Assembly: GCA_958510825.1 (NCBI GenBank)
Contig: OY294051.1
Coordinates: forward strand, 27,887,265-27,951,264
Reading direction: 5' to 3'
Source: Brachypterus glaber
Taxonomy: Eukaryota; Arthropoda; Insecta; Coleoptera; Kateretidae
Length of the DNA: 64,000 nt
Shown here in pieces: positions 1 to 11,093 of the stretch; positions within the stretch are counted from its first letter, which is position 1, and each line of letters starts with the position of its first letter. A program made the translations under genes and the position numbers. The notes below the pieces were generated by a model, which did no database searches, was not told where the DNA came from, and worked only from the letters and a program-made list of their open reading frames with translations.

Positions 1-1296
1 AATTAAATTAAATTTACAAAATTGTATCAGTTAATTTTTATTGAAAAAAATCAAAGTCGTCACAAAATGTGAGAAACAAGATGTCAATTACCAGTATGTC
101 CTCCTCTATTCTCCAGCAAAACATTTACGCCCAAAACATTATTTAATCGTCTTCCATAGCGAAACGAAATTGGAGATGATTTTATTTTTATGGATGATAA
201 CAGATGACCAAGAACCAAAGAAGAAAGAGGCCTAATTTAAATTATAGGTAATATCAAGGACGTCTTGAAGAAATTCAGGAAGTACCAGTAATCTATAATA
301 CCTGAAAAAATCCCAAAAAATATCCCGAAAAAACTGAAAATTCGTAAAAATTTTCACCTTAGGTTTTTGTAAAACTGTTTTAAAATTAAAATAGAAGCAT
401 TTAGAAATTAAAGTAAAATATTTCGCATGTGGCTTTATCTTACTTGCACAATTGCCTTAGCTACGGTCCTGATGTTCATAATAGGTTTAAGGGGCCATGC
501 CCCCTTTATCTTAAGATACACCATATGGTGTTTTGAATTTTTAGTGAAGGCGCATCCGAATACCCTGAAAAAATCTGTAATGGTGCTTCTTTGGACATCA
601 TGGGTAACCTACCCATTGTCTTAGATCTTACTTTTCTTGGAATCAAAATATTTGTGTTGTTTAATTTAAACCTTAAGTAATAAAATGTTATAATTTATTA
701 AGGAATGGGTGAGTCACAATAATGGACTAAAGGATGGGTTGAGGAGATCAAAGGTCGTTGAAATAGTAAAAGTTTATTGTTATTCGAAATTTGTTCCTTC
801 CTTTTAAAAGGCGCGGCACGAGATCCATTTAATACATCTACACTTTTTAAACGATAATTTAATACAGGGGTACGCCTATGTAAGTCGATGTAAGAATGCT
901 TATTTGTGAGTTTTATTTTGGATAAATTAAGGTAATAGCATACTATACTATTTTTCACGAGTTTTTTATCTAAGCCAGCTTTCTTACCTCAGTTTACATC
1001 TCAGAAACGAACTTTATACAGCAATATAACTCATAAATTCAATACTTTTACCTAAAACATTGAGAATGGTTACAAACTGCATTATCATAAAAAACAGTTG
1101 TAAGAAAGAATTTTCAATTTGACGAAGAAAATAACCAAAATTTTTGACGTTCTAAGGAACACTAAGAATTCTTGAAAAAAGAACGACTCTTTAGTCTTAA
1201 TAATATTAACTTGTAAAGTTTTCATCTTAAATATGGAGTGTAAAGATAAAATCGAATAATAGTATTATGATTTAAAATAATTGTCAATGATTGATT
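1..1296. other. A+T-rich DNA without recognised gene
   Basis: Short open frames occur (for example 427-624, hydrophobic) but lack a recognisable family, splice context or composition shift. A small hairpin AAGGGGCCATGCCCCCTT lies at about 489-506. Confidence 0.5.
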
Positions 1297-2048
1297 ACAC
1301 AGGCCCACAAAATAAAAAAAACCCTGATCTTTTGATGAGACAGGTCTCTTCATATGTATTTTCCATCGCTGAATCCAAATTCGAAGTCAGATTAAGGGGT
1401 TCCGCAGTGATTTTTCGAGAAAAATGCTTAAAACATGATTTTTTATGGTTTTTGTATGGTTTTTTGGAATTAAAAAAAAAACGAAAAATTATATAACTAA
1501 TCTGACTTTAAATTTGAATTCTACGGATCAAAATACATCGAAAACCATATTTAGTTTTTTTCACGCATAGCAGCGCGTAACAGCCGAACAAAAAAAAGTA
1601 TATTGATCTGGAGACAAGAGATATATATTCCTATGTTTTTTGACACGCTGAATCCGAATTCGCCACCAGAATTGGCCCAACGGGTCTTTTTTAGCCCTAA
1701 CCTCAAAAACATCTTAAAAACACCAAAATAGCCCTTGCGCTGCTACAGTTTTTAAAGCCCTGCAAGGTCAAAATTTCATGAAAAAAAAAATCAAAATAAG
1801 GTTTTCGATGTATTTTGATCCGTAGATTTCAAACTTCAAGTCATATTGGTTTTATCATTTTTCGTTTTTTTTTTTTAATTCCAAAAAAACATACAAAAAC
1901 CATAAAAAATCATGTTTTTGCATTTTTCTAGAAAAATCACTGCGGAACCCGTTAATTTAACTTCGCATTTGGATTCAGCGATGAAAAATACATAAGACCT
2001 GTCTCGTCAAAAGACCAGTGTTCTTTTTTTTATTTTGCGGGCCTGTGT
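1297..2048. mobile_element. Foldback (long inverted repeat) element, 752 bp
   Basis: The ends are ACACAGGCCCACAAAATAAA and its near-complement ending GGGCCTGTGT. The two arms, about 1297-1560 and 1790-2048, match inversely along most of their length with small indels, around a roughly 230-bp loop. The open frame 1281-1496 is only the left arm. Non-autonomous DNA element; the superfamily is not assignable. Confidence 0.75.
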
Positions 2049-2530
2049 TATTATTCTTTATACCTAACTTAAATAATTATATTTATAATTGAAGATATTA
2101 TATTTAATTTAAGGTGACAATTACAATAAACATTAATTTTATTTAATAACTGTAATAAAATATTATTGAAAATAATAAAAAATAAACAAACAATATTTAT
2201 TTAACATATAATATAAAAGACTAACATTTTTTTATATTTCAATGAACGCTATTGTATTATATAAACAATAGACAGTAAAACTAAATATAATTTTCGTTTC
2301 ACGTTTTTCAATCAACACTTAACCGTACAATAAATGTAAAATACACTGTTTTTGAATGAAAAACCTTCAACTTTTAAACAAATAACAATTTCTACAAGTT
2401 TACACCTAATTTGTCTCTTAATAACACAGTTTTATACAGGGTTTATAAAAAGTACTGTTAAAAAAATAAACATAAAAGGCGAAAATTTACAAGATTTATT
2501 CTCTTCTGATCTTACACTGATAAAAAAATA
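2049..2530. other. A+T-rich spacer
   Basis: Very A+T-rich sequence between two repeat elements; I see no gene or clear repeat. Confidence 0.5.
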
Positions 2531-3235
2531 GCGTAATTATTAACGTAATTAGGTTATAGTTCACAACAATAAATAGTTGTATATGCGCCAACCACTATAT
2601 ATTGCATAGAATACAACAACAAAAAAGTAAACGTGTCCGGTATTTACAAATGAGTGCAGTTGTTTGATTTACAACTACGAACTGTTAAGCTATGAGGTTT
2701 TTCTTTATCGCGCAGAGAGCAAACTGGGCGGGGCTTGCAATTCCGCAGGGTCCGATTGTCGCTCCTTACTACGTCACGATCCTCGCTTTAAAATTCAGGC
2801 AATTCATCTGATCTGTCCGTGTGCGGCTGGCTAGCTGAACTTGGGCTGCGTCGGTTCTCTACTCTGTTTGAAAATTATTTGGTGTATTGTATTTTAAATA
2901 TTTATGTGCACATAGAAACTACATATCATATGTAAGTACATGTACATGTACATGCTTATCGTTGAGTATACTTATGCACATAAAAATTTTAGCCCAAACT
3001 GCCTACTATTTTGGTAAAACATTTATTAAAATCAGCTGATTTTCGACATCTTTATTAATCATCCTTCCTCAAAAAACTACAGCAACGTTGTTGTATTGTT
3101 AAATAATATGAATCGACAATTTTAATAGTGTATTTAATATAACGTTATAATGTTTTAAAATAATCGTAAAAATGATATTATATACCTCAAACTTGTTACA
3201 ACAACGTTTGGTTGTACTATTTTTAGATTTTGAAA
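2531..3235 (+). repeat. Dispersed repeat M, copy 1
   Basis: This copy is shared with 29349-29945 (same orientation) and, in part, 16440-16668 (opposite). Common landmarks are GCGTAATTA...GGTTATAG at the left, ACAACAATAAATAGTTGTAT, TGCTTATCGTT, TTATTAATCATCCTT, and ACAACAACGTTT at the right. It carries a G+C-richer block (about 2705-2875, including GGGCGGGGC) that copy 2 lacks, either an insertion here or a deletion there. No coding capacity. Confidence 0.65.
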
Positions 3236-3502
3236 AGAAAGTGTAGACATAAGAATTGGTTTCTTTGAGACATGCTTACCTAGGTAACTCTTTTTTCTGT
3301 GGATGTTTGAATATCCTAGTTCACCCCAATTTATGGAATCATAAAAAAGCTATGAACTTTTGGAGAAATAGCCTATTTCAAATACAAATGTCAAATTACC
3401 AGTTTTTACACTGATAGAATCAACAACATAGTGTTATAAATGCGCCAACCACAAATTGTACTATAGTATAGTACTATGACATGAGATAACATTTGTTGTT
3501 TT

Positions 3503-4004
3503 TAAAACATTTTACTATTCCTTAAAACGACTTTTGTTTGATTAACGCAGTCGTCCCTCCGAAGTGACTGATCGATTTCGTGCTTTTTAGCACTCTTCAG
3601 AGCCACATATCGGTAGTAAGGAAGCAGTTATTGGTTTCAAGAACCTATTGCACGCTGTCGATAGGGGGCAGATTAATCAATGCCACGGTGGACATTGCCG
3701 CCAATTGAGTCCTAAACGCTAGGGGGTCACCGTTTACAGTGGAAGATACCTTTTTTGGACTATCGATAGGTTTATCCAGTCTTTGCTTTTAGCAGTAGAT
3801 GTCGCTAGCTGTTTTTGCTTTTCCTTACAACGATTTTTAAACTCTATATAGAGATATATGGAAAGGATTTGATTTTCGTAGTTGTCCCTACTACCGATAT
3901 GTGGCTCTGAAGAGTGCTAAAAAGCACGAAATCGATCAGTCACTTCGGAGGGACGACTGCGTTAATCAAACAAAAGTCGTTTTAAGGAATAGTAAAATGT
4001 TTTA
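3503..4004. mobile_element. MITE with about 116-bp perfect terminal inverted repeats
   Basis: Bases 3503-3618 are the exact reverse complement of the right end up to 4004, from TAAAACATTTTACTATTCC inward to the ATATCGGTAGTA boundary. The unique centre (about 270 bp) has no open frame of note. Absence of arm mismatches points to recent insertion or ongoing gene conversion. Only one copy is present in the window, and the target duplication is not resolvable by eye because the flanks are T/A runs. Confidence 0.8.
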
Positions 4005-4222
4005 TATAGATTTTTTAAATTTGTAAATATCAAACAATTTAATTTAGTTTATTAATTCAGATAATTTATTTGTTGTTTTATTTATTACAATTTTATGTTG
4101 TTTACCTCTCAATTCTACAACTGGTTGTTGTATCGTATAACATATTTATGTTATAACATATTACAAAATATGGTTGGAGCTTATTTTACAAGATTTATAT
4201 CAGTGTAATAACAAAATAATTA

Positions 4223-4621
4223 CACTGTGCGACAGAAAATTTAGGCAATCTGTCAACGTCAGTCATTAATTTAGGACCACTATAGTCGAATCCCCAACGG
4301 GTTTCAATACTTTAGGTCATTTAAGCGATTTTTTTTAATTTAAAGTTTCCAATGCATCCTAATTTGCAAGACCCATTTTTTAAGTTTTTGGACATAAGTT
4401 TATCTGAACTTTTTTTCATGTCTTCTGATAGAAATTCGCCTGCCAAAGATATGAAACGCTAACTTGAAAAATGGGTCTTCTATATTAGCGTGAGCTGAAA
4501 ACTTTAAATTAAAAAAAATCTCTTAAATAAAGTAGCGAAACCCCTATATTAGACCTATATTTTTGAATGACGCTGACAGATCTCTTGCCTAAAAGATAAA
4601 CCTAGATTTTGTCGCACAATG
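4223..4621. mobile_element. Foldback element with CACTGTGCGACA-type ends
   Basis: The left end CACTGTGCGACAGAAAATTT matches the right end GTCGCACAATG after inversion. Internal arms (around 4340-4380 and 4460-4520) also pair, giving a roughly 400-bp hairpin. The ends resemble Tc1/mariner-derived MITEs, but the TA duplication is not certain. Confidence 0.65.
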
Positions 4622-6723
4622 TTATTTGTATCATGTCTAATATTACCGAGTTAGGTTCATTTAAGATAACCCTGTATATGGAGTGTGTTTTCCCATGGTA
4701 AAAGGTAGTGCATTCCACAATTAAAAAATTCAAGATGTCCGACCTTTTAATGACAAATCGTTCTTGATTAAAAAAAAGCGATCAGCAACCGGCAAGAAGA
4801 AATCGTGTGGGAATCAAAGGGGGGTATAGGGGGAGGGGGGGGGGTGAAGCGAGAGCAAAGGTTGTTGATGTTCTTGGACAACAAGAAGTTGACCGGTCGA
4901 GTAGCCGGACGTCATTTATTTTATATAGATATATGTGGTATCTCAGATGAAAAGGTTCCATTGTATATTATCAAGACGTCCTTCACTTTTTTGATATTAT
5001 GAATTATAATTAATTTTCGAATAGAAGAAATATTTCTGGGTTATGTTATTGTTTTTACTGGTAATAGCTCAAAAACCTAACATCTAACAGAGAGTTTTCC
5101 CACTAACAATGATCATGTTGGTGAGATACAAGCTTTAGTGTTGGCTGTTTCTATTTGTTCAATGTATCACAAGAAAAAAACAATTATTTAAGTTGCGGAT
5201 GAGAAACATTTTTGATAATTATGTCTATATTCAGTATGGTGGGGCCCTTAAATGTAACTCTTGAGCTATGGTGTAAGTATACACGTATATGACGATGGCT
5301 TCTATGCCTTTTAAGGACTAACCGGCAGCAATGTGACTAAAATCAAAATGGGATTGTTATAGAATTCTCTTATGTGATTTTTTAAATGTTATCAAAAAAA
5401 AAAATTAAATTCGTTGCTTATTATCGTGGAAGTAGCTTCTAAAGTCGTATTAATGCTGCAGGTCTCTTGCAAAAGAACTTTACACTGCGATATTTCAAGA
5501 ACGCTTTGATATTAAGACTTGAAATTTTGACCAAAAGTTTTTTGCCACGTTGAAAATCTGTGTTAAAGTGTTTTTGAAATTTCGTAGTGTAAAGTTGTTT
5601 TGCGGTGGTCCAAATTTTAATTAAAACAATGCTCAAACCTTCTCAATCAAAATTAAATTAGATTGTTTTTTTCTCAAAAATAGTTTTTTTTTTATTTAAA
5701 AAGCCTTAAATGTGAAAATAGTAACAACTAATAACAAAATTTCCCAGATTTATCTCTTCAAAAATGTTTACAAACCAGATTATTCCATATTTATCTACAA
5801 CAACATGAATACAGAATTAATTAAATTGTGTATACTATTCATTAAAACTTATTTACAGTGTAGGACTAACAACATTAATTTTGATCCGCCTTGTAGACAT
5901 TCGTGCAATCTAGTTTTAATTATCACACACGGCTTGTCGTTGCTACAGATTGACCTCTTACCGTCGAAGAAGGCTGGTCATCCGCTTGAAACGCAAGAGA
6001 GAGCAAAACCGATCATCTGTGCGGAGTAGCAGGTTATTATACTATTCACAAGTCTAAAACCAGAAGAGTATTATTGATTTTCCCTTAAGTTTTTGAAACG
6101 TTTTTGGGATTAAAAAGAAATAAGTTATAAAGTTATGGAAAGGTTTAATTTCCAAAAATCAAATTAAATCTTATTACGGAGTATTACCAAGGAAGTAATC
6201 ATTATAAAGATGAGTCATTACGTTAGTCTCCAAATATGAACTTGGGAACACTCTTCTTCAAATTAGAGTATCCATTGAAAGATGGCAGTATCTAATATTG
6301 CCGGTAAATATTTAAATAGGTGATCATGTCACTAACTTTGAAATTTAGCTGAAGTCGAATTTTTGTCAGTGTGTTGGTTTTATTTAAAAACCAGGTCTTG
6401 AGTTCTCGTAAATTCTAAAAATTGTTTTGTTGATTACAAGCATTTATGAGCAAGTAGGTATTAGTATTTTTTAGTTTTGTATTCGTTTTTGTTCTTTATA
6501 TGCACAATGGGTTTTAGCAAAAATATAACAAATTTTTTCAAAAAAAAAAAGAATAAAAATCAATATTTTTATGATCATATTTTGTTTTCGTTGTAAAATA
6601 AAATTATGTGCAATAGAGGGAAGCCAAAAAGACATTATTAAATAGATACTCCAACATTTAAAAAGATGGAATCATTGATTGAACTAAAGCATTCGATTGC
6701 ACTGATACTTTATTATATGGAGC
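4622..6723. other. Mostly single-copy A+T-rich DNA
   Basis: It contains a G-rich tract (4819-4844). An unsupported open frame (5712-6029) ends in slightly G+C-richer sequence near 5935-6029. I recognise no protein family. Confidence 0.45.
4819..4844 (+). other. G-quadruplex-capable G tract
   Basis: Runs of six, five and ten G separated by TATA and A supply enough guanine runs for an intramolecular G-quadruplex in otherwise A+T-rich DNA. Confidence 0.6.
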
Positions 6724-7205
6724 CCGTCAAAGGGTGATCCAAGAATGGAAAGATATGTGGAATAATACACAAGACAAGGCACAGTGGACAAAAAGAATCA
6801 TTCCATTCATTGAAAGATGGATGGAAAGCAAACACAGGATTTTGTATTATTGGACCTCACAGGCTCCTTTCAAATGTACAGAGAATCGGTGCTACAGAGG
6901 ATGATAGTTGTATTTATTTCGGAGAAGTAAACACGGTAGAGCATACTCTATTTATGTGCAAGACATGAGAGGAAGTCAGGACGGGGACCTAGCAGAAAAT
7001 AGGAGATTTGGACAGCTATAACCTGATAGACAAAATGATCAGCTCTGAAAATAACTGTAAAGAGGTAAAAACGTTTTTTAGAAAGATTGTGGAGCCCAAT
7101 GAGCTACTGACAAAGCTCCATCTGATGAAAACCACGGTCATTCTGGATGCAAGTCAGGAAAGAGAAAGGGGGTTTTTAGCGGGTAAAAATCTCGCACTGC
7201 TGTGA
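6724..7205 (+). pseudogene. R1/LOA-type non-LTR retrotransposon relic (ORF2 C-terminus and 3' UTR)
   Basis: Translation from 6724 gives RQRVIQEWKDMWNNT ... QWTKRIIPFIERWMESK, the characteristic region just before the C-terminal Cys-rich domain of R1-clade polymerases. After a frameshift near 6860 the frame continues RIGATEDDSCIYFGEVNT then VEHTLFMC, corresponding to the family CxxC...HxxxxC finger with its second Cys replaced by Phe. An in-frame stop follows (6966-6968), but downstream sequence still reads as the family's tail (KEVKTFFRKIVE). The reverse-transcriptase and endonuclease parts are absent. It is therefore a 5'-truncated, frame-broken, old copy. Family-level assignment is fairly safe; the precise clade is inferred. 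Confidence 0.72.
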
Positions 7206-7740
7206 AAAAAACACAGTGCCTTTTAAAGGTCTTCCCCCCTGCCGCAAAAAAAAATGATACGAGAAGTATATCGTAGACTACGATTCGTATTCCATCTGTT
7301 TAAGATTACAGAAAAGATTCCTTAAAATATGTGACAAAATTTATTCTTTACAATCTTAGGACCTAAAATCTTAAGCGGCTGATAAAACTTAACAAAAAAA
7401 GACTAGAAGATGAGAATGAAAATGTGCAAGGTAGAAAACAACTTTAATTCACTAATAGTAAACCAAAATGTTAGTTATTTTTTGTGAAAATATAGATTAT
7501 TGTAGGATAGGAAACAGTTTCTTCTTTAAAAAAATCTATATTAAAGCATTGTCAAAAGCTCATTGAAACTTTTTTGTTAAAGTTTAACTTCAAATCTATA
7601 TGTATGAAAGGGTCGGCCTAGTTTATCAAAAAAAAATTATATCCAAATAATGACTTAAATGCAATAAATAATTTAGAACGAAGAGTGTACTATGAAGCAC
7701 GATGCATTTTATATCTTAACAGCTTGTTTAAAGTGTGGTG
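7206..7740. other. A+T-rich DNA without recognised feature
   Basis: No conserved frame, repeat or structured element that I can identify. Confidence 0.45.
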
Positions 7741-7930
7741 ATCTGGTTTAAAAGTGACCTCGCTCTCTCAGTAGTGACCTGCGGCCGCGCCCTGTTGTCC
7801 TCAACCCACCGATTGCTATGATGTAGGGGGGACGAGCGATCAAAAAAGGCACGCCAATGATCTCTGGGTCTCCCTCCTGGGGGGACTGTATAACTGCCGC
7901 TCCCTGGCCGGGTGCGTGAGTGCGTTTATG
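7741..7930. other. G+C-rich island, unidentified
   Basis: About 190 bp of CpG-containing sequence (including GCGGCCGC) stand out from roughly 70% A+T surroundings. It could be a first exon/promoter of an unseen gene or part of an unrecognised repeat; no frame or RNA family is recognisable. Confidence 0.35.
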
Positions 7931-8041
7931 ATAAAAATGTTTTACAATTATTCTTGTTAAAGCAATGTTTTATTTGTTAAAACAAAACACAGAATAGGCA
8001 ACAGGTATTTTTGTGTTTGGCCAAGGCTTTCGAATGTAAAC

Positions 8042-8088
8042 ATTTTATTAATTATTATTTATTATTATTTATTATTATTTATTATTAA
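8042..8088. repeat. (TTATTATTTA)n microsatellite
   Basis: About four tandem units of ATTATTATTT-type sequence next to the ACAGGGTG element that begins at 8125. Confidence 0.8.
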
Positions 8089-8124
8089 TAAGTATAACCA
8101 TTAATAACCATTCAAAATCTATCT

Positions 8125-8852
8125 ACAGGGTGATCCATAACTGGCATGCCAAAATTTAAGAGGTGATTCTAGATCCAAAAATATAAAAAAAGTTCCTATA
8201 AAGGTTGGTCCGGAAATGAGCCCTAAGGGATCTAGGGCCCTTTAATATTGTTATAAAAATAAGGTTTTTAATTAATAACTCGGGTACCGTTTAAGCTAGA
8301 GCGGCGAGCTTTTGCATGTATACTAGTATTAATAAGTGCAATAAGTTTATGTTAATTTATTTTTTTAATTTATCCAGAGGCGTGCCCAGACGGACAAAAT
8401 ATATGAGGCTTAAAACATTTTTGCCCCAAACTTTTCTATGTGTATGTTTTTTGGATTTGTTGTAAAAAATATAGATTTCTAGAGTAAAAATACATATAAA
8501 ATATCATATAGTGTAACACTGTAGGAGCAACCGTTATCAAAAAAAAAAATGCAATTAAGAGGAAGTTACATTTTGTGCCACCAAAAACGTTACTTTTTAA
8601 AAGGCTATTACTCCTTTAATATTAAATTTAGGTGTTTTGGTGTATAATACTTTTTTGCTCAGTTTTAAATGAAGAATCACCCTGCAGCATTAAAATTTTA
8701 TTGGTGCTTTTTTTTGTTCCCCATTCAATACGTCATCTTCGAAGGGCCGTAGCTCCCTTAGGGCTCATTTCCGGACCAACCAACTTTTTTTCATATTTTT
8801 GGATGTAGAATCACCTCTTAAATTTCGGTACGCGAGTTCTGGAACAGGCTGT
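8125..8852. mobile_element. ACAGGGTG-ended foldback, family D copy 1
   Basis: The left end ACAGGGTGATCCATAACTGG and the inverted right end CAGGCTGT are followed inward on both sides by TTTAAGAGGTGATTCT and AAAAAGTTCCTATA-like sequence. The copy at 44855-45462 shares the whole interior. The interior is clearly homologous to the larger family C foldback (14803-15972): both carry CCCCAAACTTTT/TCCCAAACTTTT, TAACACTGTAGGAGCAACCG-like and GTAATACTGTAGGATTAACC-like blocks. Non-coding. Confidence 0.7.
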
Positions 8853-8929
8853 ATATAACTTATTAAAAAGCTTAATTAATTTATTAGTGACTTTTATGTT
8901 GATCGTGACTTTTTTATTAAAGAACACTC

Positions 8930-9655
8930 TTTTTCTACGACTGCTTTGGAATGTAAGCAAATACACACACTTTTCAAACATAGAATGAATCCATTCTAGC
9001 TCTAGATACGGTATGAATATTCCGTATCAAGTGTTAGAATGAGCACATGTAGTGCCATCTCTTGTTTATGAAAGTAAAGAAAACTGTAGCAAAATTAGCA
9101 AAAAAATATATATTTTACCATGAAACATTGAATAATTTAATGCAATTTAAAGTTTTGCGTTAAAATTACATAAAGTTTATTAGTTTTTCTTAATATTTGA
9201 CCAGTTTTTTATCAGTTTAGTTCAACAAATTTAAACTCCTCCATCTTTTGGTAAATATTTAAACCTGATATCTGTCACAACAATCTGACATAATCTTCAA
9301 TTTTTGCATTATAATTTGTAAATATGTGCTAAAATTAAATAAAAATATCTTTTAAGTACTGATTTGATAAAATTATTAAATAACATTAATTGCTTTATTT
9401 AAAAATATGTGTTTTGTTGCATTTACAATGTCGAGTCACAAAAAAAATTGTTTTTAACCTTGTCCGCAGTTTAAAGCCATACAGTGTTTCATATTTGCAG
9501 TCGAAGAAAAAGTACTGTCTACAACACGTATGGAATAGTCATTCCGCGCTCGCTGGACCGTCATACTCGCCTGCCGGCTCGTATGACAAACTTTTCGCTC
9601 GCGCGGAATATTGTCTATTCCATACTAGTTATAGAATATACTATTTGCTACAATG
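8930..9655 (+). repeat. Dispersed repeat E, copy 1 (with strong terminal hairpin)
   Basis: This copy is about 90% identical by eye to 19585-20286. It begins TTTTTCTACGACT and ends in a large stem: GTATGGAATAG (9529) pairs with CTATTCCATAC (9625), enclosing ATTCCGCGCTCG/CGCGCGGAAT and an inner GTCATAC/GTATGAC stem capped by TCGCCTGCCGGCTC. Open frames across it (9390-9852) follow the repeat rather than any protein family. Confidence 0.75.
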
Positions 9656-9764
9656 TTATTCTAACATCCTTATCATCCCAAGTCCCGAGATTGTTTATAT
9701 CAGCTCTTCTTGCCATTTTATCCCTGGATAGCCAATTCTTTTATTTCCTTATGGTCGCTGCCAC

Positions 9765-10126
9765 AGTTATAAGAGATTTTTTTAACATCGATTATTTTTA
9801 TCTGACACGTGTCAAACTGTTCTTCCAATGGCATAATTTTAGACTCATTTAAACTAATGTATTTTTATCCAGTCTTTGTCGACTGATTCTAGCCAGTTAA
9901 CGTTCGACCCTATCCAATCATATTTTACAAAAAATTTAGCCACACCCCCAAGGCATTTGTAGCAATAAATATTTACTGAACCAGCTTAACTTTTGTTTTA
10001 TTTGTGTTCTGTGCATCGAGCTATATAAAATAAATACGTATTTTTATATAATAAAATTTAATTACGTCCCTATCTCACATTCGTTTATTTTAAATGTAAA
10101 CATTCTACTATAAATATGATACCGAC
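9765..10126 (+). repeat. LTR-like dispersed repeat F, copy 1
   Basis: This matches 56171-56538 over its full 360-odd bp, starting AGTTATAAGA and ending ACCGAC. Inside are a TATA-like CTATATAAAATAAAT (about 10020), AATAAA signals and CCTATCTCACATT, the layout expected of a solo LTR. No retroviral coding region flanks either copy and I cannot confirm a target duplication, so LTR status is inference. Confidence 0.5.
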
Positions 10127-10219
10127 TAGTCGCGACTACACAATTGCTTCCTTCGCATTTAAATAATTGTGAGCTGTTTAGTACTACCCCTATTCCATTG
10201 TAGGTTTGTCCGCCTTTCT

Positions 10220-10267
10220 TTTAACTCCCATCTTTAAACTATGTTTAACTCCCATCTTTAAACTATG
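10220..10267. repeat. 24-bp tandem duplication
   Basis: TTTAACTCCCATCTTTAAAC plus ATG occurs twice head to tail. Confidence 0.8.
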
Positions 10268-10460
10268 TTCAAGTAAAACTTATGTCTTGGTTTGTTTTTT
10301 TTACTAGCTCTTTGCGTAAAATAGGCTCTTCCCAACTTCTTTTCGATACGCTCTTCTTTGTAACTCTTTCCCTTGGTTCAAACATAAATATTATTTTATG
10401 ATTAAGGGATGATTAAACTGAAATTCTAAAGCAGTTTTTTTGTAGAATAAATAGTAATGA

Positions 10461-10720
10461 TACCATGAGGGTGTTAGAGGAGGTGGCGCTTGGTTGTTGA
10501 GCCGAGTTGTGAAAATTCACTGTTGAGCTGGAAAATTAAGTGGCAGAGTTGGAAAATTGGCAGAATAGTTGAAAAAATTGATTGTCAGAGTTGAGAAATT
10601 GATAGTGGCGAAGACGTTTTTTTTTATTTTTTGGTCAGGGGTAAAGACGTTTTGGTTATTTTTTGGTCAGGGGTAAAGCTCATTTCTGGGTAAAAAGTTG
10701 GGAAATTCTTAATATTTAGT
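10461..10720. repeat. Degenerate minisatellite, GAGTTGGGAAAATT-type, locus 1
   Basis: Irregular repeats of GAGTTGGAAAATT/GAGTTGAGAAATT mixed with GTGGCAGA words are followed by two copies of TTTTTTGGTCAGGGGTAAAG. A second locus with the same words lies at 54004-54185. Confidence 0.6.
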
Positions 10721-10980
10721 TGGGAACTTCCCTCGAGTCATAAAACCTAATCTTCGACTTTAAAAGTATTAGATATTTTTGATTTTATAAATATAATATT
10801 ATAAGAAATGTTTAATATAAATGAAAAGATATAATTTACCAAGTTTACTTGATACATTGCGAATATAACGACGTGTTAATGATTAATTAAACGGCAACAA
10901 CAGTAAAAGTTGATAATAAAATCGTTGAAGAAACCATTTATTGTAGAACTGGATTTTACTGATATTCACTTTAACTTTCA

Positions 10981-11093
10981 GAAAAAGTAAAAGAATCAAT
11001 TAATCAAGCAAAAGAAATAATTATAATTAATACCCACTGCCATATTATTGCTGCTAAAGAAGTGCGGAAAGTTTTAGAAACACTCCTTAGTTA
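10981..11093 (+). CDS. Putative terminal coding exon, unknown protein
   Basis: A strong acceptor (CACTTTAACTTTCAG, ending 10980) is followed by an open frame encoding KVKESINQAKEIIIIN, then THCHIIAAKEVRKVLETLLS and a stop at 11091-11093, with AATAAA about 35 bp later. The peptide looks like a compact helix-strand-helix and has coding-like composition. I do not recognise the family and cannot find a convincing upstream exon. A nearby in-frame stretch (TVKVDNKIVEETIYC, about 10900-10960) may belong to it. It could instead be a decayed fragment. Confidence 0.35.

Noticed and set aside
427..624. Hydrophobic 65-codon frame as a membrane peptide gene
   Set aside because: No family, promoter or splice evidence; a hairpin lies inside and similar frames arise by chance in A+T-rich DNA.
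8042..8088. CRISPR-like array
   Set aside because: Simple microsatellite; no spacers. No other array with regular unique spacers exists in the window.
9390..9852. Two overlapping 113- and 122-codon frames
   Set aside because: The first is fully within repeat E, with a counterpart at 20031; the second runs from repeat E into repeat F; neither is protein-like.
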